Origin: Anthoceros angustus | Lineage: Eukaryota; Streptophyta; Anthocerotopsida; Anthocerotales; Anthocerotaceae | DNA length: 64,000 nt | NCBI GenBank assembly: GCA_010909165.1 | Contig: MU008168.1 | Coordinates: forward strand, 868,001-932,000 | Reading direction: 5' to 3' | Part shown: positions 43,191-53,357 of the stretch, piece after piece | Numbering within the stretch: the first letter of the stretch is position 1 | Layout: every line of letters starts with the position of its first letter | Notes under the pieces: model-generated | Databases searched by the model: none | Told to the model about the DNA's origin: nothing | Seen by the model: only the letters and a program-made list of their open reading frames with translations | Translations under genes and position numbers: made by a program

Positions 43191-44158
43191 TGTCTTCAAG
43201 AAAATATATATTTAGCGGCTCAAAGGTCTTGCAACTTGGAACCGCTGGTCAAGTGTTTGGGAAATAAGTGTAGTAATGAATAGATTGTGTTCAAAACCCG
43301 TATCTCCTTAACAACTCAATTTTGTTGATTTTAAGGATGCTTGCATGGGCGCATGGGCAACTAACTTTGTTCATTTTAAGGACGGTGGCATTGCCTTAAA
43401 GCCCAAGTGGTTGCATTGAGTGCGGAAGGTTGAAGACCACACGGCGACCTTTTGGATGAGGTCGTGACCTAGATCTTTGTGTGGCGATCGACTCGGGCCC
43501 AGGCCCAAGAATGATACTATTGAAGGCGAGCAAGCAATGGAGGAGCGACAACGAGGCGGAGGATATGGACCGCCTCCGAATATGGCGGTGGTACTTGACT
43601 CGGTTTGCGCAAGGCATGGATGAGTCGCCAGCCGCACTCTTGAATGACTATTGTCGATCTTGATGACCACTTCTTCCTTTAGCGATTGTTTGTTGCAATG
43701 TTCTCACGACCATTGAAATAAGACTCCGCTAGTACAAGATTGTTTTCATTGTGTTCCACCACTTGAAAGTAAAAGTTTTCGGTTGTAATAAACATATGAA
43801 AATGGCAGCCCTCTATGCATTCTACAGCAGCCCACACTCATGCTCCAGTTCTCGGGTGTAGACTTGAAAGTGCGTCTTTTATCACATGTATGACCTCAGA
43901 AAGGGTGTGTGCATTATCAAAGTAGGGCACATATGCTGTTTTAGGAAAGGTGTTCTTCGTGACAAGGGGGTGCTGTCTCGACCGAAGGGGGTTACTATAT
44001 TCCCCCCCTTCAAAAATTATCGTGTTTGGTGTTGATGCTTGCAGACCCCAAACGTTGGACAATGAGGACAAGGAGTGGTTCAGGATACCAGTCCCCCCCG
44101 CGGTGACTGAAGTTGACATACAAGCAAAGAGGGCCAGGAGGAGGTCCTCGGCGTAGGT
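43191..44158. other. No gene seen
   Basis: About 970 bases containing the right inverted repeat (44004-44026) and short open stretches without recognisable motifs. Confidence 0.4.
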
Positions 44159-44578
44159 GTGCTGGGTGTTGGCAAGCGAGGAGGAATCCTCACGTTCTGG
44201 AGGAAACCCTGCTTTCAAGTGGCACCTGTTTTCATCCCCGAATGCCAGTGCTTGTTTTCCAAGGATGAGGTGGGAATACGAGTTGTAGTGCACGAGCCTG
44301 GGGGGGGACTGGACCCCTTCCCCGAGGAGGGTGCATATGGGGAACCGTGGGATATCTCGCATGACCTACAAATGGCTAGGTAGGAGCTCACAGCAGCGAA
44401 GAAGAACCTTCGCAAGTTCAGGCCCTACATGGTAGTGAAGGCTGAAAATCAGGAGCTTTCCCAGGAGGAGAAGGATGCGGAAGATGCAGTGTGGTCTGCG
44501 AGAAGGCGATGGAGGGAGCTGGCCCTTGTGATGGCCGCAACTGTGGAGGGTGCTTCCGTGAAGACTGAGCCACAGTGA
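44159..44578 (+). other. Coding-like fragment, unknown, one internal TAG
   Basis: One frame is open from 44159 to 44578 apart from TAG at 44381-44383. The last part is charged and helical-looking (AAKKNLRKFRPYMVVKAENQ, EEKDAEDAVWSARRRWRE). No family recognised. It could be a degraded transposon gene. Confidence 0.25.
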
Positions 44579-45888
44579 ACATGACACACAAGCATGCTAC
44601 TTTTGTATGCTCCTCTTGATGCCTTTGTATGCTTCAGCCCTTGCTCTTGTGTATGCTATGCTGACAATGTATGCTGTTCTATGTAGATCTCGCTGTTCAG
44701 CAAGGGGAGGGGTACAGTGTAGATTAGGATAGTCAGACAAATTTTGAGTAGGCACATATGAGATAGACATTCTGGTCTTTTGTTCACATATATACTTTCT
44801 AAGTTATGTGGGACTAAGTTGAGGGTGAGCTCAAGGACCTCCATCCATGGTTATTTTCACGTTTGTGGGTTTAAGTTGAGGATGTGATCGGGAAGTTTAG
44901 TTCACCAGGTTTTGGATACTTGTATGTCATGGGAAATGGCACCGATTGTTTTACAAACAACTGGGTAGACAGTGTGAAGGACAGCGTTCCGTAAATGGCT
45001 TATGAAGCCTTTCAGAAATGAAAGAGAAGGGTCGCGGCACCGGACATCCGGTGCCACGGCAGTTACCGGGAATGGTTATTACTTCCCATGCTCTTTGCGT
45101 TTTCCTTGACATAAGATTCCGAGTGTGTACATGATGATATGTACTTTTGAAATTACGGTGATATTTATACTCATATCTGATCCGTTTCCTTGGAAAACGA
45201 CTTTTTATATATAGCATCGGCAGCGTATACGACTTGCCTCAACTAATTTATAAAATAGCCTTGTGTCATTAATGTTGTTGGAGTGCGGGGTTTGCAATGA
45301 GGCATATATTCAGTATTAACGCTACAAATATGCCGATTAAAAACATTTGTCTGCTGTGGTTGGAATCTGCTCAAAAAACGTGAAAAAGCCATTTTTTTTT
45401 CAAACAAGGTTCAATCCTGGATCATTTTGAGCAGGGTCCGTTGGCATGAGGAACCTGGAAAAGGTGCTTTTCACAACGCTGGGTCCTCCGAAAAGTGTGT
45501 TTTTGGGCCTTGTTTGGGGGGAAAACCCTCAAAACAGGGTTTCATTTTCATCTTAGGAGACCTTGTTCCAGGACATCCGCTAGCTTGGTGTACTTGGAAC
45601 ACTCTTGCAGGTTGTTTTGCTGATACTGATTTCTTGTTTCATATCAAACATATGTGACATGTAATTGGATCTGTGGGACATGCCGTGTGTTGTCGGTTTC
45701 TTAAGAGTGGTTGTGTACACTTCAAACTAGTTTTTCAAGATATCTTTGGATGTGAATGACTACGCTATGCAAAGAGTGTCATGGCATTGAACCTATGCAT
45801 TTTCAGGTAGAGTGCCATGTTTTCCAAGGTTTTTTGGGGCATTTCTCAAAATGTGTGACGGGTGTGATGTAGCAGCATCTTTGAGTGC

Positions 45889-46015
45889 ATGATGCTTTCT
45901 ACTGGAAATTTGATGCTGTGACATGATGCTTTTGGGTAGAAATTCAATGCTGTGACATGATTCTTTATGCTGGAAATTTTGATGGTATGACATGATGTTT
46001 GAGATAAATATGCAA
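45889..46015. repeat. Imperfect tandem repeat, about 45-50 bp, 3 copies
   Basis: Variants of CATGATGCTTTCTACTGGAA followed by ATTTGATGCTGTGA recur three to four times with substitutions (GGGTAGAAATTCAATGCTG, TATGCTGGAAATTTTGATG). Confidence 0.75.
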
Positions 46016-46129
46016 CATGAATCTCTGCTAAAAATTTGTGGCCCGATGCTTGACTTGGGAACTTTGCTATGGGAAATTAATGGCAACTGCCACCTCCAAT
46101 GGATTTTTGGTCATGTTATAGACTCTATC

Positions 46130-46294
46130 ATGACTTGTGTTTTCTGTTTTATAGCAGCATATTGATGTAACTACAATTGTCTTGTGTGTAATTACACTTG
46201 CCTATTACTTGATGACTTGTGTTTTCTGTTTTATAGCTGCACGTTGATGTAGCCTACAACTGTCTTGTGTGTAATTGTATGTGCATATTACTTG
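46130..46294. repeat. Two-copy 83-bp tandem repeat
   Basis: GATGACTTGTGTTTTCTG to CCTATTACTTG is followed by a second copy with a few substitutions (GCAGCATATTGATG versus GCTGCACGTTGATG), then the start of a third. Confidence 0.85.
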
Positions 46295-46884
46295 ATGACT
46301 TGTGTTGAAATACTTTGAAACGCTTTGGTGAAACAGGCCCTGGGTGCAACACCTGCATGCGGCCTTACCTGCATTCAGGGTACTTACGGTGTCCAGTTCT
46401 CACCATACCCGGCAATCTCCTCGTAGATCTGCCATGTTCAAAGGGGCTTCAAGTGATGGGCTTGGGTTGGTTTGCTTGAAACAGAAGAACTTGCTTAAGT
46501 CTACCACCCGCCTCTTTACTTGAATTTCATGTGCCCACTGCCAAGCTCGGGTTGCAATTGCTGCCTATGGCACATACCGCACCTATGCGGTCAGCGGCCT
46601 GTGATTTCATGATGGGTGCGCGCCTGTGGCCACTCTGATCCCGTGCTTGGAGTTGATAACCTCACTCCGTACCCAAGATCTACCGACATGCACATCTGCC
46701 GTGAGATGGAATGCTTCCCTGTCACAGCGAAAGTGAAACCTGATCTGATGAGGGTGTGGGTCCTCCACAGAGGCAATTGGCAAGCCATTATGGCTTGTAT
46801 ATATGCACATACATACTTCCGTGGTCATCCTGCCAGTATGTATTGTTACACACATCTTCCCTGAACGACACGGCTCCCTGAACG

Positions 46885-49800
46885 ATGGCCACAGTGTGGC
46901 AACCGGACCCTTTGCGGACCCAACGAAATGCAATTGGTGTGTGTACATACATAGGGAATCTGCATGGGGCTCCCGCTTACACCACCTCAGGGAATCAACC
47001 CCTGGCAAACAACAAAGCCTCCAGGTTCAGCAGTGTAAGGAGCCAAGCACTGCCACTTCCGAGAAAATGTATAGGTGGAGACGGGGTTTCCAGCGACGCT
47101 CGTCTTCAGGAGCAGGAGCAGGAGTACTTGTGGCAACAATTCTTTCTGGACCCTACCATTTGGTGGGACAACAGACGAGATCAGAAGAGCTCCCGTTCGC
47201 CTGACTTCCGGCGCAAGGGGTCCGGCGGGGTCCTGTGGTTAACCAGCATGTTTAAGCCAGCTTGGGTTGATGATCAGCTAGTTTCCTTGGATATGCAGCT
47301 GGGTCACGGTGCCTCTACTTCCAAGTCGAGCTCTCCTGAATATGGGATGCGTGCAGAATCGGAAATGGGCTCCAGGTGCAGCTGCAGAGTAAGGAGCCCA
47401 GCACTTCCGCATCTGAAAAATTGTGTGGGTGGGGACGGGATTTCCAACGATGGTCGTCGCCAGGAGCAGGAGCAATTGTGGCAACAATTGTTTCACGAGC
47501 CTACCATGTGGTGGGATAACAGACGAGATAAGAAGAGTTCCCGTTCGCCTGACTTCCGGCGTAAAGGGTCCGGCGAGGTCCTGTGGTTAAACAACATGTT
47601 GAAGCCAGCTTGGGTCGACGACCATCTCGTTTCCTTGGATATGCAGATGGATCATGGTGCCTCTCTTTCCAAGTCCAGCTCTACAGATAAGCCTGAACCT
47701 AGGAGGGGTGCATCGGAAGTGGGCGTCGTAACGCCTGGAACCGTGAGCATGCTATGTCAGCAGGGGAAGCTGTCTGAGGCCGTTGATGCCCTGGAGTTTC
47801 TGGCGCACACAAATTCTGCTATCTCTCAGTCTCTGTTTTACACTGTGCTAAAACTGTGTGCAGCTAAGAAGGATCTGGTTGTAGGGCGACGAGTTCATGA
47901 CCTCGCCGTCAACCTTGGATACGAGTCCAACGCATACTTGGGTAACCATATCTTGCGCATGTACGCATGTGGGGGTAGGCTGCAGGAGGCCATGGACGTG
48001 TTTACCAGGGTGGGCAAACCAAATGTCTTCATGTGGTTTTCCATAATCTCCGCATACGCTAAGCATGGAAAACCTAATGTGGCCATACAACTGTACCATG
48101 AGATGTGTAGGTACGAGTCGAATGCATACTTGGGGAACCATATCTTGCGCATGTACGCATGTGGAGGTAGGCTAGAGGAGGCCATGGATGTGTTCACCAG
48201 GGTGGGCAAACCAGATGCCTTCATGTGGTTTTCCATAATCTCCGCATACGCTAAGCATGGAAACCTAATGAGGCCATACAACTGTACCATGAGATGCGTA
48301 GGTCAGGAGTGAAGGCAGATGCTCACGTCTTTGTAGCTGTCCTTCAGGCTTGTGCACTTGCAGCCGACCTGGAATCTCTGGCGCAGACAGACTCTGCTAT
48401 TTCTCAGTCTCTGTTTTACACTGTGCTAAAACTGTGTGCAGCTAAGAAGGATCTGGTTGTGGGGCGACGAGTTCATGACCTCGCCGTCAACCTTGGATAC
48501 GAGTCCAACGCATACTTGGGTACGAGTCGAATGCATACTTGGGAACCATATCTTGCGCATGTACGCATGTGGGGTAGGCTGCAGGAGGCCATGGACGTGT
48601 TTACCAGGGTGGGCAAACCAAATGTCTTCATGTGGTTTTCCATAATCTCCGCATACGCTAAGCATGGAAACCTAATGTGGCCATACAACTGTACCATGAG
48701 ATGTGTAGGTACGAGTCGAATGCATACTTGGGGAACCATATCTTGCGCATGTACGCATGTGGAGGTAGGCTAGAGGAGGCCATGGATGTGTTCACCAGGG
48801 TGGGCAAACCAGATGCCTTCATGTGGTTTTCCATAATCTCCGCATACGCTAAGCATGGAAACCTAATGAGGCCATACAACTGTACCATGAGATGCGTAGG
48901 TCAGGAGTGAAGGCAGATGCTCACGTCTTTGTAGCTGTCCTTCAGGCTTGTGCACTTGCAGCCGACCTGGAATCTCTGGCGCAGACAGACTCTGCTATTT
49001 CTCAGTCTCTGTTTTACACTGTGCTAAAACTGTGCAGCTAAGAAGGATCTGGTTGTGGGGCGACGAGTTCATGACCTCTGTCAAACTTGGGTACGAGTCG
49101 CGCATACTTGGGGAACCATATCTTGCGCATGTATGCATGTGGAGGTAGGCTGCAGGAGGCCATGGATGTGTTTACCAGGGTGGGCAAACCAAATGTCTTC
49201 ATGTGGTTTTCCATAATCTCCGCATACGCTAAGCATGGAAAACCTAATGTGGCCATACAACTGTACCATGAGATGTGTAGGTTACGAGTGAAGGCAGATG
49301 CTCACGTCTTTGTAGCTGTCCTTCAGGCTTGTGCACTTGCAGCCGACCTGGAATCTGGCAGAAAAGTGCACTGTGATGTCTTGCACAGTGGCATTTCTAC
49401 TAACTTGTTTGTTGGCAACTGCCTAGTGGACATGTATGCAAAATGTGGCCAACTGAAAGATGCCCGCCAGGTTTTCGAGAGCATGGCCACAAAGGATGTG
49501 GTGACATGGACGGTGCTGATGGCTGGGTATTCTCAACAAGGGCTTGGACATGAGGCGCTTGTTGTGTATGGACAAATGGAGGAGGCTGGCCTCGTTTTGG
49601 CTGACCGTGTTACTTTTGCTTGCCTTCTGAAGGCGTGTGCAAGCACCGGTGCCTTACAGAAGGGCAGGCAGCTGCACTCGCAGATTGTCAAAAGAGGACT
49701 GCTGGATGACGTGATGGTGGGCAACTGCCTGGTGGATATGTATTCAAAATGTGGTGAACTGGAAGATGCACGCCAGCTTTTTGACAGCTTAGCCACAAAG

Positions 49801-51330
49801 GATGTGGTGACATGGAATGCTCTGATATCTGGGTATGTACAGCAAAAAAACGGCCAAGAGGCACTTCTTGTGTATGGAGTTATGGAGGAGGTTGGCGTTA
49901 TTTTGGCTGACCAGGTTACGTTTGCTTGCCTTCTCAAAGCCTGTGCAAGCAGTGGTGCTTTACTGAAGGGCAGGCACCTACACTCGCAGATTGTGGAACG
50001 AGGACTCATCAGTGATGTAGTGTTGGGCACCGGCCTGGTGGACATGTATGCAAAATGTGGTGAACTTGATGATGCACGCCAGGTTTTTGACAGCATGAAC
50101 ACAAGGGATGTGGTGACATGGACCGCCCTGATATCTGGGTATACCGAGAAAGGGCTTGGACATGAGGCGCTTGTTCTTCATCGACAAATGGAGCAAGAAG
50201 GCCTCATTTTGGCTAACCATGTCACTTTTGCTTGCCTTCTCAAGGCCTGTGGAAGCACTGGTGCATTACAAAAGGGCAGGCAGTTGCACTCCCAGATTGT
50301 CAAAAGTGGACTGCTGGATGACATACTGGTGGGAAACTGCCTGGTGGACATGTATGCAAAATGTGGTGAGCTGGAAGATGCACGCCAGGTCTTTGACAGC
50401 ATGAACAGAAAGGATGTGGTGACATGGAACGCCCTGATATCTGGGTGTGGTACTTGTGATGAAGGTCACAAGGCACTAGCTTGTTTTGAGGAGATGTTAG
50501 TTGCCGGCATTCAGCCTAATGACGTTACGTTTACTTGCCTTTTAGTAGCATGTAGTCACGGGGGACTGGTCCACGAGGGTCGCAGGCACTTTGATTCGAT
50601 GGCTGAACAGCATGGCATCGAACCTACTATTGAGCATTACATTTGCATGATTGATCTTCTTGGGCGAGCAGGCCAGTTAGATGACGCAGAGAAGATGCTA
50701 TTGTCATGTGAGGGCCAAAGTAATATTGTCGGCTTGACGTCGTTGTTGAATGCCTGCAAAAGTCACGGGGATATAGACAGGGCAACGTGGTGTTTCGAAA
50801 GCATTCTCAGGCTGGACCCTCAGGAAGCGGCCGCCTATGTGCTCATGGCCAATGCCTATGCAGATGCAGGTCGGTGGACTGATGTAGACAGGATTGAAAC
50901 ACAGAGAAAGGTAGCAGGAGCTAACAAGAAACCTGCAGTTACGACGATTGAAGTGAACAAGCAGGTACATAGGTTCGTGGTGGGAGAAAGGAGAGAGGAT
51001 ATTGCGCTGAAGGTAAAGAGCACGAATGCCCGTCTAAAGCAGGAAGGAGGCCACGTACCTCACACACAGTTGGTATTGAAGCCTCTGTCTGAGAAGGAAA
51101 AGGAAGATGTGCTTTGTGGGCATGCTGAGAAGCTAGCTCTGGCTTTTGGCCTCTTGAACACTCCGAGTGGGACACCTCTGGTGGTAACGAAGAATCTACG
51201 AATGTGCAGTGACTGCCACAGTTCCACGGAGATCATGTCGAGGGTTGAACAGAGAGACATCGTTGTGAGGGATGGGTACCGAGTGCATCGCTTCGCAAAT
51301 GGCTGTTGCAGTTGTAAGGGTCGACCGTGA
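46885..51330 (+). CDS. PPR gene 3: double PDF motif + PLS-PPR array + E1-E2 + DYW:KP
   Basis: The best preserved locus, intronless, predicted organellar RNA-editing factor. From the ATG at 46885: Arg/Ser-rich N-terminus, PDF motif 1 (residues 81-137), PDF motif 2 (198-254), then S, L, S and P motifs to 48312. Between 48240 and 49090 duplicated repeat units shift the frame. From 49087, in the original frame, 747 codons run to the stop: S, then P-L-S triplets each near 101 residues (VVTWNALISGY.., ..VTFACLLKACAS.., ..GNCLVDMYAKCGELEDARQVF), P2-L2-S2, E1, E2 and DYW:KP (HAE at residues 679-681, CSDCH at 707-711, GRP end). The neighbouring triplets are highly alike, which points to recent module duplication or conversion. 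The frame loss could be real or an assembly effect. A functional protein needs it absent. Confidence 0.9.
47125..47295 (+). other. PDF motif 1 of PPR gene 3
   Basis: YLWQQFFLDPTIWWDNRRDQ, SRSPDFRRKGSGGVLWLTS and KPAWVDDQL. It matches the OSB PDF consensus except that Glu of TGE is Gly (SGG). It is separated by about 60 residues from the second copy. Confidence 0.85.
47476..47646 (+). other. PDF motif 2 of PPR gene 3
   Basis: LWQQLFHEPTMWWDNRRDKK, SRSPDFRRKGSGEVLWLNN and KPAWVDDHL. The copy carries its own upstream CS-RVRSPALP block, so a unit of about 350 bases (N-terminal Arg/Ser block plus PDF) was duplicated in frame. Confidence 0.85.
47922..49100 (+). repeat. Nested tandem duplications in the PPR array of gene 3
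   Basis: ACGAGTC-AA-GCATACTTGGG recurs at about 47921 and 48113 (192 bases, in frame, an S plus partial P motif). A larger unit recurs at offset 598 (GGTCAGGAGTGAAGGCAGATG at 48301 and 48899). Junctions fuse different parts of the array: CTGGAATCT joins CTGGCGCAGACAG, giving LESLAQTDSAISQ, where parental sites share CTGGA-T-TGGC. Copies of CATGGAAAACCTAATG have lost one A in some units, which shifts the frame. Confidence 0.9.
50926..51330 (+). other. DYW:KP deaminase domain of PPR gene 3
   Basis: Starts at KKPAVTTIEV (ORF residue 614). Zinc site 1: His679, Glu681, Cys707, Cys710. Zinc site 2: His734 and CSC at 741-743. Terminates in KGRP. All metal ligands and the catalytic Glu are present, so the domain is potentially active. 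Confidence 0.92.
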
Positions 51331-51853
51331 CAAAAACCAAGAACAGGTAGGTATATAATTTCAACGCATTGGGGCTGCCATCAGGATTGCCAAGTCCTCG
51401 ACGCACGCACTTCGGGTCCCGGGATTGGTGATAGCCTGGTCCCTGATTAGTGTAGCTGACTCCTCTGCGTAAAGACTGCTGAACCTGCCTCAAAAATTAA
51501 AATGAAGATAATGTTTTAGACGGCCGAACTTGTACCAAAAATTAAAATAAAAGGGTTGGGCACGACAGTGTCGAACCCTGGTCTGCTATCCGGGGATAGA
51601 GTAATCCAGGTACGTACTGGACGTAGATACATTCGAGGGGGCTGCCCACACGAAACGGAGCTGTTTATTCGCGGGAGTCTTAATTAAACTGTGCCCGAGC
51701 TGTGTGACGGTGGAGTCGGAATGCCGGTGCGTGTCCCCAAGCTGGAGTAGCGACGGAGCTAGAAGTCATTCGGGGTGCGGATGGAGGAAGAGGTTTCAAG
51801 TAAGTGTTTTCTATATTTTTGGTATCACCTGGATACGTGGTCCATGTTGTCGT
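51331..51853. other. 3' flank of PPR gene 3
   Basis: No gene seen. Contains two AAAATTAAAAT phrases (51495 and 51541) and sequence into which the Mutator-like element inserted. Confidence 0.4.
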
Positions 51854-51862
51854 GCTTTGAAG
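51854..51862. repeat. 9-bp target site duplication (left) of the MULE
   Basis: GCTTTGAAG directly abuts the left terminal inverted repeat and is identical to 58942-58950. Nine bases is the hallmark duplication of Mutator superfamily transposition. Confidence 0.93.
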
Positions 51863-51895
51863 GCCTACACATCGATACCCGATGAAAGTTAATGC
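51863..51895 (+). repeat. Left terminal inverted repeat of the MULE
   Basis: 33 bases starting GCCTACACATCGATACCC. The reverse complement is at 58909-58941 with a single A/G mismatch. Weaker similarity (TGCCACGT...GTTGTG) continues about 25 bases further in. Confidence 0.93.
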
Positions 51896-52149
51896 ACCTG
51901 CCACGTCGCTGTTGTGAGCCTTCTGGCGCCATTCGTTTCGCTAGCACGCGGCCTTCCCAGTTCTCATCCTCCGTCCTGTGAGTTGAACGCGGTCTTGCAG
52001 TGTGCGATCACGCGATGGTAAACCATGCGTGCATGAACCATGCCTGGATCACGCGATAATAAACCATGCGCTTATCAGCCTGTAGAGTTTCCCGGTTATG
52101 ATGAACTTAATGTGTTGAGAGCGGAAGGAACGCTAATGGAACGCTGGCT

Positions 52150-52630
52150 TTGAGAGCGCGTTCATCTTTTGTCTCGCCGTTTCCTCTAGAAGAGTTGATT
52201 GCTTGTCTATCATACCTCGATGGAAAGCTTACAACAAGACGGACAAGCCGGTGTGAAGCACGCTCAGTTTCAATGAAAGGTGACAGAGATATGAGCAAAG
52301 GAATCCTTTGAAAGGCATGCAATCTATTTCTCTACCCGCTTTGTCCAGATGAGTCAAATGCTTTCTTATCATACTTCAATGGAAAGCTTACAACAAGACG
52401 GACAAGCCGGTATGAAGCACGCTTGGTTTCGATCAAAGATGAAGGAGATATGAACCGAAGAAGCTTTTGAAAGGCAGTTCACATTTTGTCTACCCGCTGT
52501 CTCCAGAAGAGTCAAATGCTCCCCTGTCATACATCGATGAAAAGAAATCTTACGAGACGGACAAGCGTATGCAGGCTACTTGGCTTCGATCAAGGACAAC
52601 AGAGCTACTACGGAAAGCGCCTTTGAAACA
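52150..52630. repeat. Subterminal tandem repeat of the MULE, three copies of about 158 bp
   Basis: GGAAAGCTTACAACAAGACG followed by GACAAGCCGGT recurs at 52222 and 52381, and a variant near 52539 (GAAATCTTACGAGACGGACAAG). Units also share TCAAATGCT...TCATAC and CTTTGAAAGGCA phrases. Subterminal repeats in Mutator-like elements can bind transposase. That role is inferred. Confidence 0.85.
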
Positions 52631-52651
52631 ATGGTCACAGTTTCCAAGTCA

Positions 52652-53318
52652 CTACTTTTTCTTCTTCCTTGGCACTTCATCAAACCCTCTCAACCGTTGC
52701 AAACTGTTTGAACCTTCATTCGCAGCAGCTCTTGTAATGGCATTTGTGACCAAGGTCTCTCTCTCTGTAAGTATCCGAATTTGATGTAAGGTTTGTTCCA
52801 TGATAGCGGCAATATCAAAACACAGATCCTTGTGATGGAAAGCAACCTCACAAATCTCCCTACATCCTGCTTCAATTGTGTCCATCCTTCGCTGCTGAGT
52901 TTGCTGGAAACGTGAGGTCTTTGCACTTGTTGCCACCAAACTGCTGTCAGGGATGACAAGTTTCGGGTTTTCCTGGTCCTGTAGCCAATAGGACATTGCT
53001 AAAGTAGACGTTGCTGCCCATCAGGGCAATATGCAGCAGAACGGGAGTACACTCCTTCACACACTCCTTCACAGGTGCAGTTCCATCTTTGCAGGCGACA
53101 AGTAATTGCTGAACCTTAATAATATGCTTGCATATGAACCCTTTCAGGCCCATAGGGCATGTGCACGTTGCCCATGGTGAATCTGCATGATCTATAACAT
53201 ACCAAGTAGACTCAATGGAGGAAGACAAGCGGTGAGCCGCCCAAGCAATCCTCTTGTAGGGCATGGTAGAATTCACAGTTCGGTGGAATCTCCGAGCTTG
53301 TAGAACCGCATGCCCCAT
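52652..53318 (-). pseudogene. MULE transposase C-terminal part with SWIM zinc finger
   Basis: At 53124-53165 (minus) CTCPMGLKGFICKHIIKV is a SWIM finger (C-x-C-x8-C-x-H), which in MULE transposases lies after the catalytic core and helps bind DNA or partners. The preceding STWYVIDHADSPWATC also fits the family. Following sequence to 52652 is a helical tail ending in Lys-rich residues. A frame change separates the two segments near 52950-52996. Confidence 0.85.
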
Positions 53319-53357
53319 CGAAACTCTTGTTTCTTATTTAGAACATAGCCTCCTTCT

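Larger units (their letters stand above)
41639..44026. mobile_element. Candidate DNA transposon bounded by 23-bp inverted repeats
   Basis: The 23-base string at 41639-41661 (AACACGATAATTTTTG then AAGGGGG) is found as an exact reverse complement at 44004-44026. Both ends also carry extra AAGGGGGT repeats inside. The 2.4 kb between them includes coding-like minus-strand sequence at 42244-42739 and a palindromic GC array. I cannot find a clear target duplication, so this is a candidate only. Confidence 0.4.
44579..46884. other. Long stretch without a supported gene
   Basis: 2.3 kb of AT-rich sequence. It holds a hairpin GGCACCGGACATCCGGTGCC near 45043, sequence at about 45585-45760 related to 36360-36530 (both with CTTGGTGT...CTTGG, TGTACAC and CTTAA phrases), a run of imperfect 50-bp repeats at 45889-46015 and an 83-bp tandem repeat at 46130-46294. 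The last 100 bases match the upstream region of PPR gene 1. Confidence 0.5.

Noticed and set aside
43950-44156. 68-codon open frame spanning the right 23-bp inverted repeat
   Set aside because: It runs through a probable transposon end and shows no recognisable motif.
49533-50102. 189-codon minus-strand open frame, with similar ones opposite PPR genes 1 and 2
   Set aside because: Antisense of the PPR repeats; the same antisense peptide recurs at every L and S motif, as expected for a shadow.
51541-51615. Second SINE candidate (minus strand GGTTCGACACT)
   Set aside because: The B box deviates at its end and no A box is found at the right distance.
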